A stretch of DNA of 64,000 nucleotides, taken from assembly GCA_000507305.1 (NCBI GenBank), contig DF239034.1, positions 353,613-417,612 on the forward strand, in the 5' to 3' direction. Source of the DNA: Breviolum minutum Mf 1.05b.01. Taxonomy: Eukaryota > Sar > Dinophyceae > Suessiales > Symbiodiniaceae. Under the pieces are notes generated by a model. That model was not told where the DNA came from. It ran no database searches and saw nothing but the letters and a program-made list of their open reading frames with translations. Each line of letters begins with the position of its first letter. Position 1 is the first letter of the stretch. This document shows positions 1 to 12,800 of the stretch, in pieces. Position numbers and translations under genes: made by a program.

Positions 1-719
1 CTTGTTCATCTTCATCTTCATTCCACCACACATCATCATCATCGTCTCCTCCTTGATCATCTGCTGCATAGGAGACCGCCTTGTAGTTGCCGTGTTGATG
101 ATGTCGTGGTTGTCGTCCACCATCGAGCTTAGAGTCCTGCCCAATGATGAAGTTCACCGCCTTCATTGCTCGATCCAACGTCAAGTTGCCTTCACCGAGT
201 TGGGTGAGTACAAGCTGGCGTTGTTCACGGGTGAGGCCGGAACGACGAAGGAACCACCATGCTCTGATCTTCTCTGGGATGTCTATCTTGTGGATATTGA
301 TCAGCTTCCGCTCCACGTGGAAGTACTCCGTCTCAAAATCCTGCACGGTCTGGCCAGCCTTGCGCTGCATCTTGATGAAAAAGTTCTCAAAGTCCTGCGG
401 AAGTTCTGTCAAGGCTTCATATTTGAAAGCCTTGTCCAATCGATCCATCACCACGTCATAGGCATTCTCCTTAGCCAGGTCAGAGACTTGTAGATCTTCG
501 ACACAATCCCAAGCCCTTCCGGTGAGCAACGTCATGATGTTGTACACCGTCTCATTGGATCTCTTTGCAATCTTCATCTTTGCCGCATAGATGTCACATC
601 GCCTCCGGAACTCCTTGTACTCCGACTGGACATTGCTGAAGGTCGGAACATGTTGATCAGCCTTACCAGTGAAGTCTTGCGATCCAGCGGCTTGACTCTG
701 CTGCGATTGGGGCGGCATG
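1..719 (-). CDS. Ty1/copia-like gag, N-terminal part, runs off the left edge
   Basis: An open frame runs from an ATG at 719-717 to the window edge without a stop (about 239 codons). It resembles the gag N-terminus of the complete copia element at 32-38 kb: both share a YKEFRRR/YQRWKTW-like start, a LLTGRAWDCVE / LLTGKALDCVE block and a RRSGLTREQRQLVL / NRCGLTEEQRAIVL block. Gag would form the particle in which reverse transcription occurs. The visible part ends in an acidic stretch (DDDDDVWWNEDEDE); zinc knuckle and pol would lie outside the window. The two gags are clearly divergent, so this is a different family. The gag call is inferred from similarity to the neighbouring element. Confidence 0.75.
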
Positions 720-796
720 AGGAAACCACTGAGGAAGAAGGGAATGGATACACCTGAAGAGTCACCCTAAGATTCGGGGTGGCCGGACTCAGTGCC

Positions 797-812
797 GGCT
801 CCGCTACCAACA
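797..812 (-). other. Primer-binding site of the left-edge copia-like element
   Basis: On the minus strand the sequence TTGGTAGCGGAGCC lies about 80 bases upstream of the gag ATG. It matches the primer-binding site of the complete element (TTGGTAGCGGAGCTC, around 38694-38708) and the usual complement of the initiator-methionine tRNA 3' end (TGGTA.C.GAGC). The 5' LTR should therefore lie just above 812. I could not place its outer boundary because no second copy is present. Confidence 0.6.
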
Positions 813-3244
813 ACAAGATATTGGGTACAGCTCCCTAAGTCTGTCCCACTCAAATCCCCAAAAGTTAAAGGCGCAACCGTTTTCTGACTCTTCAGCTGCA
901 TGTGCACGTGCCCACCCTCTTTGGGCCGTAAGGAATGCCAAATGACATCACGTGTTTGGCAAACACTTGACAGCATCTAAATGCACTGAAATAGTAACGA
1001 AAAGTACAAAAATTTGCAAAATGTGTGTTTGGCACTCGTTTTGCAACTCCAATCCTTTCGTAGCACCATGGGTATCCGAGCACATCCAATGAAGTCACAC
1101 CCTGCAGCTCATCCTTCTCAGGTGCCTCTGCTGTAGGATCAAACTCCTGAGTTTGCCAGGATAACTTTTGCAGAACAAAAATCTGAAAAAGGTCTGTTTG
1201 AGTGCAACACGTATCAGCAGGATATATTCTTGTCCCAGGACGTTGGGACATGGGGACATTGGGCTTTGGAACTGTGCAAAAATGCTCGCATCTCTCCTCG
1301 TCCTCATCGGCAAATCCTTCACCATCACTCGAGGCCTAAGTTTTTTCGATAAAAAAAGACCTTAAATTCAAGTCTTTTCAACAGAAGAAGACTTGGTTGA
1401 TTTGTTTATCAAAGATGTTTTTCAATCAGTTTTTCCAATTTGAAAATGTTTCTAACCTTTTTCATTTAAAAAGTTTTTCGAAAGTATCTTAAAAGTTAAA
1501 AGTACGAAAAAAAGGTTCCTCCGCCTCCTCCTCTTCTGGTGGTATCTCCGCCGCACTCCTCGATGCAAAAAAGTTGCCACTGAATTTCTCCCAAAGCTCA
1601 TCATTTTCATGAGAGAACTGAGAACTCTTCTCTCAAAGTGGCAACTTTTTCCCCATTTTCATGAGTTCTTCTTTCGGAATTCGTTTCTCAAAAATTCATG
1701 CTTTCTTCATGTTTTTCATTCCAGGAATGAGCGAATCCTACGAATCGGATGCAGTGGTGTGGCCTACAAACGGTGTGCAAAAACTGCATGTAATGCTGCT
1801 CAGCGAGGGTTTTCTGTCGAGCAACCAAAGCTTTGCCAGTTCTTTGGCCTGAAACTTTCACAAACTGTTCAGCCGTTCAGCCGAAAGAAGTGAAAAGTTG
1901 ATCAAAAACGTGGGTTTTCACGAAAAAAGTCTCCTTCAACCTTCAATTTGGCACAAATCACTGATTACGACGTATCGTTAGACGTCGTCGCATCGTCGCA
2001 TCGTTTCCAGGACTCCGCACGGCTTCCACGTCGATGTCGTTGTTTCGCAGAAGCAGCCGTCGGCAGGGGCGCGTCCTGGGAAGCCTGGCCGGGCATCCCG
2101 CGAGCTTCCAAGTTTACACAACGAAACAGAATCAAGACGTTGAAGACATGTTGAAGACATTCACCGCTTTCATCCGCTTTCTTGTATCAAGACGTTGAAA
2201 AACGCAACGTACAAGTTACAAGCTTGGTTTTTGTATCGTCACGACATCTTATTTGCTTGGTTTCTGCATTCAAAAACATCTCACCTGTCTGTACTGCAGA
2301 GGGCATAAACCAACATGCTAATGCTTGTCAGGTTGATACCTCAGCTAGAGATCAAGGAAACCCCAGAATTCTCAATCAAAATTCAGAAAATTCACATGAA
2401 TCCGCTGAATCCACTGCTATTTTTGGGCATGCATAGGTTTGTCTAGAACTTCATGAAAGCCAGCAAAAAGAGATCGATTTTACGACCAAAGAAATGGAAA
2501 ATGGAAGGTTTTTTCAAATTTTCATTTTGACACATTCACGGCTTAGAGAGGTGCCGTTGCTCGACAAGTCAATCCCTTCTGTCCTTAGAAACTGAAAAAA
2601 CAAATGTGAAGATCAACACAGGAAGTGAACTTTCATATCATCTTTCAATGCCATTCACGTCCTAATTATGCATTGTCATCATGCAGAATTCTCCTGTTCG
2701 TCTTGAGTCTCTACCCTTTGAAAGGAATCATCAAAACACCACAACATTCCACAGGTACAAATTTGCCCCGTTTGTCTGAGGCCATGGCTCATTACCAACA
2801 ACTAGCAAACCCATGGCAACCCTTAGGCACGCGAAAATATGCTTGCACTGTTTGATTCGTCAGGACCACAGAAAGGTCACAAGCCTGACACCATTGACAC
2901 TTGAAGACCTTGGGTCCAAACCTTTTCATGAAGTGATTCAGGTCAGCCAGAAGACCCTCGTACTGTCCTGCCATGCTGTCATGCAGCCCAACCCATTGTG
3001 AGCCAGCCGTTCACACAAGGATTTGAGTCCTCTCACTGTGCACAACACAAATGGAGCACATTTGCGGCTGCCAGCGCTACCAACATTTGATTCAAACACG
3101 AAGCTGAAAACGCTGCATAGCGCAGCATGGCGCCCCGAGGCCTGTGTCAGGTGTTTGAGTTCCTCCCCAAACATCTGCGAAGTTCAAGGCAGAAGCCTCG
3201 GTGACAGAAAGTGTCAACAAAATGTCTTTGTAATCTACAAACAG

Positions 3245-3336
3245 CCAACCAACCAACCAACCAACCAACCAACCAACCAAACAACCAACCAACCAACCGA
3301 CCAAACAAACAACCAAACAAACAAACAAACAAACCA
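3245..3336. repeat. AACC/AAAC microsatellite
   Basis: About 90 bases of tandem CCAA units grading into CAAA units. The long ORFs crossing it in several frames (for example W/G/L/V runs on the minus strand) are by-products of the repeat. Confidence 0.95.
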
Positions 3337-4901
3337 AGTGATAGAAGCGCAAAAATGCAGATGATGGAAGAGACTTTGTGGTGAAACACGAAGCTGGAGC
3401 TGAATTTGGGACTCCCACATACCATCTGGTCTCCAAAAAGCCACGCTTCTTGACTCTGCGCCATACCTTCACAAAAAGCGAAAAGCAAGCAAACAACTGG
3501 TGAAAGTGTATCTTCTCAATCCTCTTGAACAACTGCTGACATGAAGAGATCAAACGTTCCAAATACAGAACAATAAACAATGTGAAAGTGAAGATGAAAT
3601 AGGATAAACAAATACTAAAGCTACAGTGGGAGCTGGCAATCACATGCAGCGCCTAGTCGACAGTTCTGAATTCTTTATTCAAAAGCAAAAATTCACAAGT
3701 TCTGTGGAGTGATTATTAGTTCTTCCTAGTCTTGATTCTTACCCGGACACTTAGAATGTGGTCCGTACCGTTCTCGTTGGTTCCGTCCACTTCCGAAGCG
3801 CCTTTCTGGTCTGGAAGTCAATGCCTGGTTCTCTGAAACACGGCAGAGCATGGCAGCTACACGCTGAAACACTCAAACGACTCACAGAATCGAAGAAGTT
3901 GACGGGCCATCAATGCACCTGAGATGGTGATCATCTCCAAGCAGTGGCATGCGACCACCTCAAATTCTCTACAATTGGCAAGGACAATGAGTTGACAAGG
4001 GCGCATTCTTGATCCATCGGAGCATAGAAAGAGAGAGAGAGAGAGATATACGTACATTCGTGCATGTAACACATATATGATATATGATATGTTACTTATA
4101 TTACATACAAAAAGGTAGTGTCTTTTGTGCCTTCTACTGTAGCAAGTTGCACAAGGCCTCCTATGCACCACCTGAAAGAATGGAGCTGTGTACTGGCAAA
4201 GCTGTAAGGCAAGTTCAAAAAAGCAGAAACACAGTTTGGCGTCGAGAAAAAGGAACAAACTGTATTATGAATCTACAGATACGGCATATATAGGATATTT
4301 ATATATATATATATACAGTACAGACATGTAAACTGTATGCACATCTATAGACAATGCTGATGAATGTTGGCTCCATCGCTTCTCCATTTGGGTCACCGCA
4401 CAGCTTTCATAAGCTGTACGAGATGATCATTCTCCACTGTCATGTCGTAGCGTCTGCACAAATGAGAGTTGCAAGTACGTATCTTGAGTCCCAGTACGTC
4501 CCGAAGCATTGGAGTCATGTCTAGACCTGTAGCAAACCGAGCCTGTCATCATCCTTCTGGTCCTTGGAAAGTACTAAATACTAAATAAAAACGACATGAA
4601 ATTCCAGTGTATGCAAAGTTCTTACCAAATCAGGCTGACCAAATTGAAAACATGCGAGGAATGGAGACATGTGTCAAGCAAAAGTATCGAAAAATCCAAG
4701 CTCCATCTTGATGCAATCCAAGCAACTATGATGATTTTGTTCAACGTTAAGGTATTTTCAAGCACCCTGCAAACGTCCAGTCTGATTGGAATGACAACAA
4801 TTCGGAGTGTCAAATCTTTCAAGTCCACCTGATGACTTCTTTCACCTCGGGCATGGTGAAGTCCCAGAAGCTCAGATTCCATACGCCCCTCTCCTGACCC
4901 A

Positions 4902-4942
4902 AGTCAAAGAAGTCAAAGAAGTCAAAGAAGTGAAAGAAGTCT
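4902..4942. repeat. 9-bp tandem repeat (GTCAAAGAA)
   Basis: Four to five near-identical copies of GTCAAAGAA, the last with a T-to-G change. Confidence 0.9.
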
Positions 4943-5207
4943 GTCAAATCACAAAAAAATCTTCGAATCTTCAATCTGACAGATTTTCATCGGACCTGGC
5001 TCCAGCCATTCAGAGCATTCACTGCCTCACTGAGGAAAACCTCTGGCACGTGTTTGGCCTGAGCACCTCACGTGGCGTTACCCAGCTATCCAGGCAAGAT
5101 TCGGCAAGATCAAACCAGATACAAAATGCCTAAATGCCTTGAAATACACAACTTCGGATGGAAAGCTTCTTCTTTTAATCGAACAGTCCGAACAGTAATC
5201 GAAGATC

Positions 5208-5294
5208 TTAAGGCAATAGATCATGTGCATCGTTTGCCGAGAAACCGATCGTAATGAGCTTGCTGCGCATGCCGTCGTCATTCTCTCCAAGGAT
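5208..5294 (-). CDS. PKS-like gene, probable last exon with stop
   Basis: Follows an AG acceptor at 5296-5295 and reads 28 codons in phase 0 (starting ILGENDDGMRSKL) to TAA. The phase matches the end of the upstream exon at 5472. The short length and lack of a family motif make it the least certain of the tail exons. Confidence 0.5.
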   Translation of the reverse strand: MLGENDDGMRSKLITIGFSANDAHDLLP

Positions 5295-6686
5295 CTGATT
5301 CCAGGCAACTCAAAGCCAAGTTTCACTGTTTCGTGCGAAAGCGAACTCATCAATGTCTCATTTACTCCGTTTCCTTATGTTTCCTTTCCCCCCGATCTGA
5401 CAGGGCCCACACTTCAGAAATTCCATATCTTTCCTACATGTTCTTTCAGCATGGCCCTCTAAATCACTTGCCTTAGTGAATTCAATGCCCTCGTCCACCA
5501 ATTCCTGAGCATCTGCCCAGCGTCCAAGCTTCACGTTGAGCAATGCTGCATTGTGACATGCCAAGGACAAATAGTATGCCTCCGAAGGAAGCTGCGTCCC
5601 AAAGAGCAGGATAAAGCGTTTTGAGATGCCCTACCACTTGAAATCTCTTTAAATGCGCATTGCATTGCCATATTGTTAGCCTCATGAATCCATGAATCCA
5701 TGAATCCATTTCATCAATTTCATCAATTTCGTCGATTTGTCAAAGACGTTTGGATCCAATGTTGGATCAAATTCAGAGTGTAGACATGCGTAGACATGCG
5801 TAGACATCTGACTGCCTGGACCATCTCAGGAAGCTCCAAAGTGGAAAACAGGTTGTACAACATGGCCAAGGCCTTGCACCCGTAACTCGTGAAGTGACAC
5901 TGCGCTGCACAATCTCAAGAAGCAAATAGATTACGTTCCGATTCTCGTTGCATCCCCATCCTACCTTCAGCCAGCACCCCAAACACCCAACATGTCACAG
6001 TAAAATCAGTAAAGGTTGTTGCTCCAGATGCTCAAGTCGTGCCTCTAAACCCCAGCGAAGCCCATGCTCATCATGATCGATATCACCCAACACTGCCGAC
6101 AAATTCAGCAGAGTCAGGGCCTGACTCGATCTGCGTCGATTTCGACAGGATCCATGGAGAAGGACTCTCGATATTCATAGATTTATACATATTCTAGATG
6201 TAAGTCATCTAGGTGCTATAGTCTATAGTAGACAAATGTATAGGATGCAGTACAACATAACATCCGCCGACCCCTGCCTTTGAAGGGGAGCGCGCCGAGT
6301 TTGGAAACACTGCCGAAGGTGGCACTGCCACCAGGTTTTGGAGCAAGATGTTAGATCGTCAGCATTTTCCTCCTTGTCTCTTCTGCGTTTTTGCACTATT
6401 CCGACCTGTCCTACATGGTGATTGAGCTCTTTTGGATCATCAAGGGGTATTTTCCTTTCTTTTTTTATGCGTCGTCATTGGTATCGTTGCTGGGCGATAT
6501 AAGTATCGCCACAGCGTGCACGAGTCTTACACAGTTTTCGTTGGCGGGGCGGGCGGTAGCCCTTAAATCCGGCAGTGCCGTGTTATGCCGAAGGCCAAGC
6601 CATCTGTAGCTTTAGCCATAGGGAAGTTCCGCCCATGTCGCCGACCCCCGAAATAGGTGCAAGTTAACAAAAAGTGAGGTTTTGGG

Positions 6687-6727
<41 letters not shown>

Positions 6728-6748
6728 NAACACAACAACGACACAACG

Positions 6749-6807
<59 letters not shown>

Positions 6808-6815
6808 CCACAACG

Positions 6816-6847
<32 letters not shown>

Positions 6848-9800
6848 AACAACAACAACAACAAACAACAACAAAAAAAAAAAAGAACCTACTGCCACAC
6901 AACACGAACTCACACTCTCTTCCCTGGCACTGCCGGTGGGTGCATTAGCTCTTGAATACACTCAGTCATACTAAGTCTATGGGCATCAAACAGACATCAA
7001 TGATTGCCGCTGTTTCAGGCTCCCTGCATTCAAAAACCCGAGCAACGATGAGCAATGGATGCTGCTGAATGCTATCGCCACCAGCAAGGCACAAACTTTT
7101 AGCCTCTAGTGACGCAATGTATTGGAAAGCACATGAAAGCATGACATGGAATGACTTCTGAAACTTCGAATCTGGAAATCAATTGAAATCCTGTTCTGAG
7201 ATTGGACATGTAGACGCAAGGCCAGATGCTCTAAGCACAGCTCACGGTTGATTCAAGATCTTTATCAAATCGTAGCAGGATGAAACGAGATGTAACAAGA
7301 TCTAACATGTCTGGATCGGAATCTCTCTAGCCTCGGCCAAAGCATCGATCGCCTTCTGGAAGAACTTCACGCGCCGCGCAGCACAAGCCAGATTGGACAA
7401 TGCAATAATCCTGCACACATCGTCGTGTTCCGAAAATCTTCGGAGATTCACATCACTACTTCAGATCTGTATGCATGGAAGTTGGTTTGAGGCTGGATAT
7501 CTTGCCATTTGTTAGCTGTCAAACCTTGGACAAGATCGCAGCACGCGAGTCAGAGATAGTTGGAACATGTTGGAACTAGAGCCTGATAGCATGAAATAGC
7601 ATGTTCTACCGAGTTCTACCCTTGTGCCCGCCTAAGGAAGTCAAACTCTGCATTGGGGTCCGACTGGAGTCTGGGCTCAGAGGACTTTGTGGCAGGCATG
7701 CATTGCCTGAGTTCCATTCGGTCCAAGTGGAGTATGTGCTAGAACAAAATGACTTGGTGGTGACAAGAAGTGACATTCGACACTTGAAATCAACATGCGT
7801 CCCAAAACGTTCTATCTGATTCTATCTGAATCTCCAAATTTGCAAAATGTTCAGTCACGGCACTCGCAAAGCTTCATTGCAATGCGTGCTTCGCGTGCAT
7901 CCAGGTACGCCAGGGCCATCTTGCAATGCCCTATAACAGCCTGCTCTGCGATCTGCATGTGCACTGGTTGCAGTGTAAGCTTAATTGTTAGTTGAGATCC
8001 AGCTTTCATGGGATCTGTGGATGTTATGCAGATGTGAATTGTAAGCAAAACTTCTCCTCTGAAGAATGTGCGGATTTTACAGACGCAACAAGTCTGTGTC
8101 TTGCACAGACGCAACAAGTAAGGTACCCTGCACAACCCGAATCAAAGGTACCTCACGATGAGTCTTCCTGAATTCATCATCAAAGGCCACGATGCCCATT
8201 TCGCAGTGCTTCAGCTTTTCAATTTGATGCGACATCCGGTCAGCCATTAAAGTTGGCCAGGTGCGATTATAAATATCCTGGCAAAAGAGTTGCAATGCAA
8301 AGAACGTTTCGAAAAATTGAAAAAACCTAAATCGAAACAATCTACAACTGAAAGATCTGAAAATGTCAGACAAGAGCACATTCTCCAAAAACATCTCAAG
8401 CACAAGATTCCGTCTGAAAATAGAGCTTGTTCGTGTACCGTTCATCTCCGAGTTCCACTGGAGAGAAATACCTTGCTGCATTGGCACAACATCAAAATTA
8501 TTAAACACTACTGTACTACTGGATGCTAGAAATCTTTGTTTGACCTATAAACTTGGGCCTTCAGTGAAGACTTTTCAACTTCACATCTCTTATAGTTCAC
8601 TATGTTCACTCTATATTCACTATACTCTATTGAAATCAATGACGGGCAACTTGGTACCTGTTTGTGTTCGTCTGCTGTTTAGGTACATGATTTCATAGAG
8701 GAGAGGATCCTCCACGCCATCCCTGGAAATCTTCATCTCTGCCCGCGCTCTTCACGGGCAGAATTTCCACTTTGTCTGAAAAACATTGCAGCAGACGCTG
8801 CTGAGCTTCAGGACGACCCGACTTCAACCGTCTTCAACCTGTTTCCTACTGTATTCCAATTTCCAATTTGCAGATTGGGGGTTGCCATGGTTTGCCAGTG
8901 ACTGACGCTCACTTTCAGCGGCAAGACTTCAAGATGTGAAGGCTCAGATCTTTGAAGGGTTACGGCGGTTACGGGTTGAGATTCCGAATTGTGTTACTGG
9001 AGTGGTTCTGGCCCAGCCTCTATTCCTAGCTCTCACAAGAGTCTTGTCAATGATATTCAAGTGCAGTTTTTGGCTGCAAGCCTTGTCATTTGCTCCTGGA
9101 TCATTAATCATAATCGAATCCATGGCCATCAAGCTTCCTTGCATGGTCCTGATGCTACCGCTGATCGCTTTGTTGATTTTCCGCTAAAGACAAAGCAATG
9201 CATAATGCACCATGTATCTGCGAAAAACATGGCCTTCCCCCTCAAATGACACACTGTGACAAGAAAAGTGTAGACATCTCCATGGCCCAGCCGACAAGCT
9301 TTTTATGCTCCCATCTTCGATAGTTTGCGACACGAAGGTTGAGAGCTCTGCAATGGAGGGATGCTCAAACCTCACTGAAGAAACAGCAGCTTGATAAGCG
9401 TGACTTGGGTTCAAAGAACTCTCCACGTGTATATACCTTATTGTCTACTATTGTCTACTACAGTACTACCCTACTTTCTTTCGCAAAAGCAAGCACACTT
9501 GCCGATCGTTTGGGCTTCATGTGCAGTCGGTTTACGTCCCAAGCCATCCAGAATTGTTCTGCAAACACTGAGTTTTACACAGCAACGTCGCTGGTAGTTT
9601 CACCCCGAAAGTACTCTGCAGGGTGTTGCGCAGTTGGGCTGCCGCCAGGCTATCCAGGCCCATTCTAAGACACCATGTCACGATTGTGTCGGAACGGCTG
9701 CATGGCAAAGAAAAAGCTTTAGGCTAACTCTCTAGACTCAAAAGATTTTCAAAAACCAAGATGGAGAAAAGATGGCAAGGTTTTTTCAAACAGAAATGCA

Positions 9801-12800
9801 AGTGACATCAAGTGACATGCGCTGAATTTGGCTCTGAGCACCCAGCTCTGTAAGTGGTGTGTCCACCTGTGGATCCTCCTCTAAAGCAGCTCGCACCGCA
9901 CCAGAAATCACCTCACAGGGCTGAAGAAATGCTTTCAAAACTGCCCAAACTACAGCGTTCCAACCTTCGAGACTTCCCCAGGCAGGGCCAATCCGGTTGC
10001 CATCGTTGGCGCCGTTGATAACACGGGTGGATTCAGTAGTGCAGATGCTGAAGGTTGAGTGGTAGCTACGGCCTGTCATGGCAATTCAGCTCTGAAACAC
10101 CAAAACTTGGAACCGAAAAAAGAAACACCAAATCATCAAAGTTGGCGCCTGAGAGGAGATAAACTCTGCCATTGCCTCATCAACAGCTCGACACGTAAAG
10201 CGGCAAAAGCATAATCGGTTTCGTGTGAAATGTACATTTGTGATTTATAGAAAGGTTCAGATATTTCTTCTTTTAGAATGGAAACGTGAAAATATATGAC
10301 CGACTCGTGACTCTGGCCAGATGTCCAAACGGGGTTTGATTTGGAGATGTCTGAATGATTTTATAGGAAAAATGTGCACTTGAGCACTTTTAAATTGCAA
10401 AATTACAAGTTATTTCCAAATCCTCTTCTACACGATTTGCAGATTAGAAGGTCATAGAAATACCGCGCACCTGCATCGTGGGATAGTCGAACATCATGGT
10501 ACCTTTTGGGGAAGCCGTACTCAACTTGTGAAGCTGAAAAACAACTTGGAAACCTCTTGAATTCGGCATTGAAAGACTCAAATTTTCTGATAGAATTTCA
10601 TAGATTGGAATATATTCACTCGGAATAAATTCAAAATTTCAAAAATGTTCAACAGCCGGAAGCGGAGCACTTGGAAGGGACAAGGAAGTCTGTTGCTGCA
10701 AGGTATTGCGCAATTGCACTGCAGCCAAGCTGTCTAGACCTGGAAGTCATTCAAGTGACTAACCCACTGAAGAAACTTTCCGACGTTTTTCCCGAAAGAC
10801 GTGTCGAAGGGCGTTTCCTCGGAGCCGTGTCTCTATCTAGCATGACTTGACTTGCTTGACTTCAACTTGCTTAACTTGAACTTTCTTGACTTGAATTGCC
10901 TAAGCTACTTGCTTAACCTACTTGCCTAACATACTTGCTTAACTCACTTGCTTGACTTGACTTGCTTAAGTGACTTGCTTAACTTACTTGCTTAACATAT
11001 CTAGCATGACTTGACTTGCTTAAGTGGCTTGCTTACCTTACTTGCTGAACATATCTAGCATGACTTGACTTGCTTGACTTCAACTTGCTTAACTTGTACT
11101 TGCTGGACTTACTTGCTGAGCCTACTTGCTTAACTCACTTGCTTGACTTCAACTTGCTTAACCTGAACTTTCTTGATTTGGCTTGCTTAACATACTTGCT
11201 TAACTCACTTGCGTGACTGGACTTGCATAAGTGACTTGCTTGCCTTACTTGCTGAACATATCTAGCATGACTTGACTTGCTTGACTTCAATTTGCTTAAC
11301 TTGTTTTTTCTTGATTTNTACTTGACTTGCTTAACCTACTTGCTTCACATACTTGCTTAACTCACTTGCTTGACTTGACTTGCTTAAGTGACTTGCTTAA
11401 CTCACTTGCTTGACATGACTTGCTTAAGTGACTTGCTTACCTTTCTTGCTTAACATACTTGCTTAACTCACTTGCTTGACTTGACTTGCTGAGCCTACTT
11501 GCTTAACTCACTTGCTTGACTTGACTTGCTTAATCTACTTGTTTGACTTGACTTGCTTAAGTGACGTGCTTACCTTACTTACTTAACTTACTTTGTTTAC
11601 TTTCATACTAGTAAGGTAAACTTTCCTTAATACTTTACTTTAGTAATGAGGTGGCGGGGGGGGCTCCGGAAAATGCTTGCGGAAATGCAACCCTTTCGTA
11701 AGATCGTGCGTGTCGATCATGCGAAACTGTAGTAAAATGACGATCTTGCCGTTTCCCGATCAACCCTTTCCTAAGATCGTGCGTGTCGATCGCACAAAAC
11801 TGTGGTAAAATCGCGATCTTGTGGTGCTGAGTGCAACCCTTTGTAGGATCGCACGTGTCGATCGCGCCAAAAAAAGCTGCGCCTGCCGCGAAAAGTAACG
11901 CTCCAACATCACCAAATGCTGCACCTGCCACGAAAAGTGACATTCCAACATATTCCAACATCACCAAACGCTGTGCCGCGCTGTCGCCAAAAAGCATTCC
12001 AACATCGCCAAATAGTGCGCCTGCCACGAAAAGCAAGATGTGAGTGATGTGTGACGTAAGTGATGCGAGTCATGTGACTCATGTGAGTGCTGCGAGTGAT
12101 GTGAGTGATGTGTGATGTGTAATGTGGTGAGATGTGATGTGTGATATGAGTGATATGGTGAGATGTGATGTGTGATGTGAGTGATGTGATGTGAGATGTG
12201 AGTGATGTGGTGAGATGTGATGTGAGTGATGTGGTGGATGTGAAGTGAGATGTAAGTGATGTGAGTGATGTGAGATGTACGTGATGTGAGTGATGTGTGA
12301 TGTGAGATGTGTGATGTGTGATTTGTGATGTGAGACGTGAGTGATATGGTGAGATGTGACGGTGTTAAAACGCCGTAACTCGGAAGTTTCTCAACTAAAC
12401 TTCCTTTGATACTTCAATGTACAGCAGTTTACTTCGTTTGATTTTCTTTCTTGGCTCCCAGGCCAGATTCCACCAAAGGCACATCCATTTCTGGGGCTTC
12501 CTCACGGCCGACATCAACACTAGCTGCTATGATACGGCAAGTTTTCAGTGAATCCTTGGCAATACCTGACAGAACGTAACAAAGCAAATGAAGCTTCAAG
12601 CAAAGCTTCAGTTGCTAAAGTAAAGAACCCCATTTTGCACAGGAAAGGGAAAGGCAAAGTTTTGAACTCTCAGTTTGAGCAGAAAAAGGAAGCTGATAAG
12701 ACAAAAGCCGTCAGCGCGGTTTGTTTACTGGAAGCGTACCAAAAAGTAAACAGAATATATATGGCATGCTCAAAATGTACAAATGCTTGGTCCTCCACCA

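Larger units (their letters stand above)
813..5207. other. No confident gene; LTR remnant and gene-flanking DNA
   Basis: The first few hundred bases probably hold the 5' LTR of the left-edge element. The rest is AT-rich sequence with short repeats and no ORF that resembles a known family. A stretch near 2800-2975 on the minus strand has a CQWC pair and could be an exon, but nothing supports it further. Confidence 0.4.

Noticed and set aside
3092..3643. 183-codon minus-strand ORF with VGWLVGWLVG runs
   Set aside because: Open only because of the AACC repeat; no protein-like sequence outside it.
6563..6961. Long poly-V, poly-C, poly-Q and poly-N ORFs
   Set aside because: All arise from the CAA microsatellite read in different frames.
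7015..7108. Additional TPR exon on the minus strand
   Set aside because: One frame looks helical but every acceptor I tried gives a stop or the wrong phase after the exon ending at 7307.
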